DNA of 64,000 bases from Maritalea porphyrae (GTDB lineage Bacteria; Pseudomonadota; Alphaproteobacteria; Rhizobiales; Devosiaceae), in contig NZ_BSNI01000002.1 of NCBI RefSeq assembly GCF_030159895.1, forward strand, positions 1,080,306 through 1,144,305, written 5' to 3'. The notes below the pieces were generated by a model that was given only the letters and a program-made list of their open reading frames with translations, was not told where the DNA came from and made no database searches. How positions within the stretch are numbered: position 1 is the first letter of the stretch; each line of letters begins with the position of its first letter. Positions 62,101-64,000 of the stretch are shown here, in pieces. The position numbers were made by a program, and so were the translations under genes.

Positions 62101-62343
62101 CCGCTTCTGTTCGAAACAAGTCTGCAAGCGCAGTTCCTGATCCCCATGGCCATCACCATTGTGTTTGGCCTTGGACTAGCAACGACTTTGGTGCTGTTCC
62201 TTGTGCCTGCCTTTATCGGCATTGGCGCAGATATTGGCGCATTCTTTGGTTGGTTGTTCCTTCGAAAAGGCGCACCAACCTTCCGCGGGATGTTGCGCGG
62301 TGACCACCACACCGTGCCCCGCGGTCCTGAACTGGAGGGTTAG
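59188..62343 (+). CDS. RND family efflux pump, inner-membrane permease
   Basis: A 1051-residue pump with 12 predicted transmembrane helices and two large periplasmic loops. TM1 is followed by RQFFPSLEVGVINISMSWSG. The proton-relay region of TM4 is intact (TLGIIVDDAIVVGEHTATRY). The second half repeats the fold (FEFFPSVEGETVNVTAFFQP, LLGLAGILVNDSIVFVSRLQ, TSLTTIGGLTPLLFETS). It belongs to the HAE-type/AcrB-like group working with the adaptor upstream. The substrate is not predictable; no dedicated regulator is adjacent. Confidence 0.95.
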   Translation: MAKQRARNLLEIFVRHKNAANLLMVLLILFGVWGMSKLNRQFFPSLEVGVINISMSWSGASADDIRKNLLQVVEPTVRFLDGVKSMSSTAREGRGTITLEYERNTDMRTAEAQAEEAVAAITNLPEDADAPEIDRPKFFDPIADIGISGPFPEATLRKYARDIRDGLLDAGVDRVTFTGYRSREIRVLVDDAKLRQLGLTTADLSRIIASNTADKPSGTLEGDLEAQIRAIAKDVNVAELANLEIRTSPTGEKLLLGDVATIEDGYDNDQSVGYMRGQQAIQLSVSRSATADTVESFEKLNGYLESIKGELPATLQIEVFNAAAELVEDRLGLLIKNGLWGILGVLVILFIFLDFRIAFWVAVGIPVSILATLGVMYFTGQTINMISMFALLLTLGIIVDDAIVVGEHTATRYAMGDSRQEAAIAGAGRMAAPVIAASLTTMAAFGPILLVGDVIGQILSALPMVVIAVLIASLIECFLVLPGHLSHALPRERKAPGWFRRNFDNGFDFFKEKIFGFVADLTYRWRYATVASALALAIVGGALIPAGKLNFEFFPSVEGETVNVTAFFQPGVPQDAMYGLIDQLDDAVKKVEADLTPEGESLIVTTFASLDMENGRANLSIFLTPAEARSVRTNQIGRAIRENIPTIAGVDRLSVREPRGGPPGRAIDVQFFGAETAVLKQASEELQAILEGFEGVQAISDTLNYGKPELVLELTPRGRALGFSLDSLGSQIRDTFEGNLARRVAEEEEEISIRVEQVSDATGSAALRDLWVRSDAGNFVPLAEVVSFADRQGFNRINREEGKTVVSVRADTDTTIVQGAEVIERLQSDHMDAIASKYGVEYSFGGTQAEQNAAFGDLQLGGLIALGIMYVIISWIFASYFAPLAVMLIIPFGVVGAIWGHYIMGYSLTIISMMGLLGLAGILVNDSIVFVSRLQERVQEGDSLEKAATGAARDRLRAVLLTSLTTIGGLTPLLFETSLQAQFLIPMAITIVFGLGLATTLVLFLVPAFIGIGADIGAFFGWLFLRKGAPTFRGMLRGDHHTVPRGPELEG

Positions 62344-62462
62344 AAAGGGCTTAGTGCGTCAAGCGCCTCTGATTTGAGGTGGAAAGAAGCGATTGCGGCT
62401 GGTGGCGGGTAATGAGACCAATTCAGACATTGGTTCATAGTGTAAATCTGCGTGGACTCCGG

Positions 62463-62711
62463 TCAGCCCTTCGGGGTCTTATCATGTTTTTTCAACATTA
62501 GTAGTGCGCGACAAGTGTCAAATGCGACTACGAACGGAAAAACAACCAATAAAATGGCAAGCCCCGAGCCATATCGAGAGTTCCAACCCGATGCGACAAA
62601 TATATAGAACAACAAAACAACGAACCACATTACCATGGCGCGTACGTTGTTTTTGATCCTTGCTGGTGGATCGTTGGTCTTTCGCAAGTTTTTACTCCAA
62701 TCTACCTTCAT
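62463..62711 (-). CDS. Small two-span membrane protein of unknown function
   Basis: An 82-residue product with a basic N-terminus (KVDWSKNLRKTNDPPARIKN), two hydrophobic segments (VMWFVVLLFYIFVASGW and GLAILLVVFPFVVAFD) and a basic C-terminus. Composition and hydrophobicity look like a real membrane protein, but I recognise no family and the ribosome binding site is weak. It lies between the RND pump and the potassium transporter genes. Confidence 0.55.
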   Translation of the reverse strand: MKVDWSKNLRKTNDPPARIKNNVRAMVMWFVVLLFYIFVASGWNSRYGSGLAILLVVFPFVVAFDTCRALLMLKKHDKTPKG

Positions 62712-62810
62712 CCAATTCCCACTGTATCATCGCTGACAAGTGCGGATGTAATCATTTTGCAACCTCGTCCACTTTGCCGACATTCGAGTACCGCGCTAGC
62801 CTATCAGTTT

Positions 62811-64000
62811 TTAACTTCTCCAGAAGCGCGGCAAAAACACCACGATCACTGTGAAAATCTCCAAGCGCCCAACAATCATGCCGGTGGATAATAGCCATTT
62901 CGAGATATCGGGCAGGGATGAGAAATTGCCCGAAGGGCCAATGATGTCGCCCAGGCCGGGGCCAACGTTAGAAATGGCCGTGGCTGCGCCAGAAAATGCA
63001 GTTAAACTATCAAGTCCGGTGAGGCTAAGGGCCAGTGCAAGCACCATAAAGGCTGCGATATATAAGAAGATAAAGCTCATCACCGAGGCTGAAACATCGT
63101 CGGTCAAAATGCTTCCATTGTAGCGTTTCACAAATACGCCAGATGGGAATAATATTTCGCGCACATGTTGTTTGAGGTCTAAAAACAGCACTTGGAACCG
63201 AAAGATTTTGATGCCGCAACTTGTCGAGCCTGCGCAGCCGCCAATAAAGGTGATGATGAAAAAGGCCGACACGGCAAACCCGCCCCACTGGCCATAATCC
63301 GTGGTGGCATAGCCAGTGCCGGTCAATATGGAAATCACTGAAAACAGTGCGTGACGAACAGCGGTTTCGCCTTGCTCGATATTGTTCAGGATTTGGGTGA
63401 GCACCATGACAAAACTGAGCGCCAATATCAGCCCCATAAAGGTGCGCACTTGGCTATCGCGCAGCAACGGACGCCATGCGCCCTGCAACACGCCAACATA
63501 AAGCAAGAACGGCAGCGAACCCAAAATCATGAAGGTGATCGCTGTATAGTCGACCATCGCTGAATTGAACGCGCCGATTGAAGCATCGCGGGTGGAAAAG
63601 CCACCAGTTGCCACCGTCGTCATCGCGTGCACAAGCGCATCAAACAAAGACATGCCTGCCGCCCAATAGCAGATGGCACAAAGCAGGGTGAGCAGCAGAT
63701 AGATCGACATCATGCCCGAAGCGATTTGCGCCGCGCGCGGCAAAATCTTGTCCGGCGTGTCAAAGGCTTCGGCCTTAAACATCTGCATGCCACCAATTTG
63801 CAGCATGGGCAAAACGGCAACCGCCATCACGATGATACCCAAGCCGCCAAACCATTCAAGCAGGCCACGCCACAACAAAATGCCGGGCGGCAGATTATCG
63901 AGTCCGGTGATCACGGTGGCGCCGGTGGTGGTTAGCCCGGACATCGATTCAAAAAACGAGTCCGTATAGCTCAAGCCAAGTTCAGCCCAGTAAAAGGGCA
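62811..64000 (-). CDS. trkH: TrkH-type potassium uptake protein (partial, N-terminus outside window)
   Basis: 396 visible codons of a TrkH/KtrB-superfamily channel; the frame stays open through the window edge (PFYWAELGLSYTDSFFESMS), so the true start lies outside. Selectivity-filter regions are recognisable: ESMSGLTTTGATVI, TTVATGGFSTRDAS, SILTGTGYATTDYGQWGG and AISNVGPGLGDIIGPSGNFS. The invariant GGCAGSTSCGIKIFR is present, with the C-terminal LGRLE-type element as GRLEIFTVIV. It imports K+ together with cytosolic TrkA, which is not in the window. Confidence 0.95.
   Translation of the reverse strand, partial: PFYWAELGLSYTDSFFESMSGLTTTGATVITGLDNLPPGILLWRGLLEWFGGLGIIVMAVAVLPMLQIGGMQMFKAEAFDTPDKILPRAAQIASGMMSIYLLLTLLCAICYWAAGMSLFDALVHAMTTVATGGFSTRDASIGAFNSAMVDYTAITFMILGSLPFLLYVGVLQGAWRPLLRDSQVRTFMGLILALSFVMVLTQILNNIEQGETAVRHALFSVISILTGTGYATTDYGQWGGFAVSAFFIITFIGGCAGSTSCGIKIFRFQVLFLDLKQHVREILFPSGVFVKRYNGSILTDDVSASVMSFIFLYIAAFMVLALALSLTGLDSLTAFSGAATAISNVGPGLGDIIGPSGNFSSLPDISKWLLSTGMIVGRLEIFTVIVVFLPRFWRS

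Noticed and set aside
62344-62462. Short stretch after the RND pump considered for a tRNA or terminator
   Set aside because: No cloverleaf or T-loop sequence; the small CCTC/GAGG hairpin has no T-run.

Overview
The window reads as an alphaproteobacterial chromosome segment, most likely Hyphomicrobiales (a Rhizobiales-type organism, perhaps marine, given the moderate GC for that order). The evidence is gene content and order: rplU-rpmA-obgE-proB-proA-nadD-rsfS-rlmH-envC-ctpA-yibQ-rppH on one strand; ribosomal protein L21 with a C-terminal helix-hairpin-helix extension; a GcrA cell-cycle regulator with GANTC sites upstream; argD-argF-hslO; long PstC/PstA permeases; and a chemotaxis cluster with CheS-like and CheT-like accessory proteins. 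I see no tRNA, rRNA, CRISPR array, insertion sequence, prophage or broken gene.

Layout. 1-1.9 kb: the 3' end of a chemoreceptor gene, a small secreted Cys-containing protein, and a secreted protein of six 45-residue QxW repeats (a probable double beta-trefoil lectin). 1.9-14.9 kb, minus strand: a long housekeeping run covering ribosomal proteins, Obg GTPase, proline synthesis, NAD synthesis, ribosome silencing and methylation, cell-wall hydrolase control, RNA pyrophosphohydrolase and an amino-acid racemase, with three tandem GNAT acetyltransferases inserted after rpmA. 15.6-21.4 kb, minus strand: a complete peptide-type ABC importer in the order D-F-SBP-B-C. 21.7-27.6 kb: divergent from it, a 1070-residue Asp-box beta-propeller protein coupled to an MFS transporter, then a lone EAL protein and a PPOX-type flavoprotein.

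27.8-38.2 kb: a chemotaxis locus, STAS(CheS-like)-cheY-cheA-cheW, a CheT-like DxxxQ protein on the opposite strand, then cheD-cheR-cheB-cheY and a large Cache-type chemoreceptor. The CheT-like protein and CheD end in the same seven residues (HDDIELF), and the chemoreceptor ends in a CheR-tether-like pentapeptide (EWKEF). These are the most novel-looking observations here. 38.2-43.8 kb: a DUF4424 exported protein, a DUF454 membrane protein, malate synthase G with an IclR regulator and IclR-type palindromes over its promoter, and a Tat/lipoprotein L,D-transpeptidase. 43.8-52.9 kb: phosphate economy, with a class I PPK2 divergent from phoR-pstSCAB-phoU-phoB and a four-unit PhoB box ahead of pstS.

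52.9-64 kb: a VOC-family protein, gcrA, argD-argF-hslO, an RND efflux adaptor-pump pair, a small membrane protein and the C-terminal part of a TrkH-type potassium transporter that runs off the window.

All functional calls come from reading motifs and remembered family features; no database search was run.
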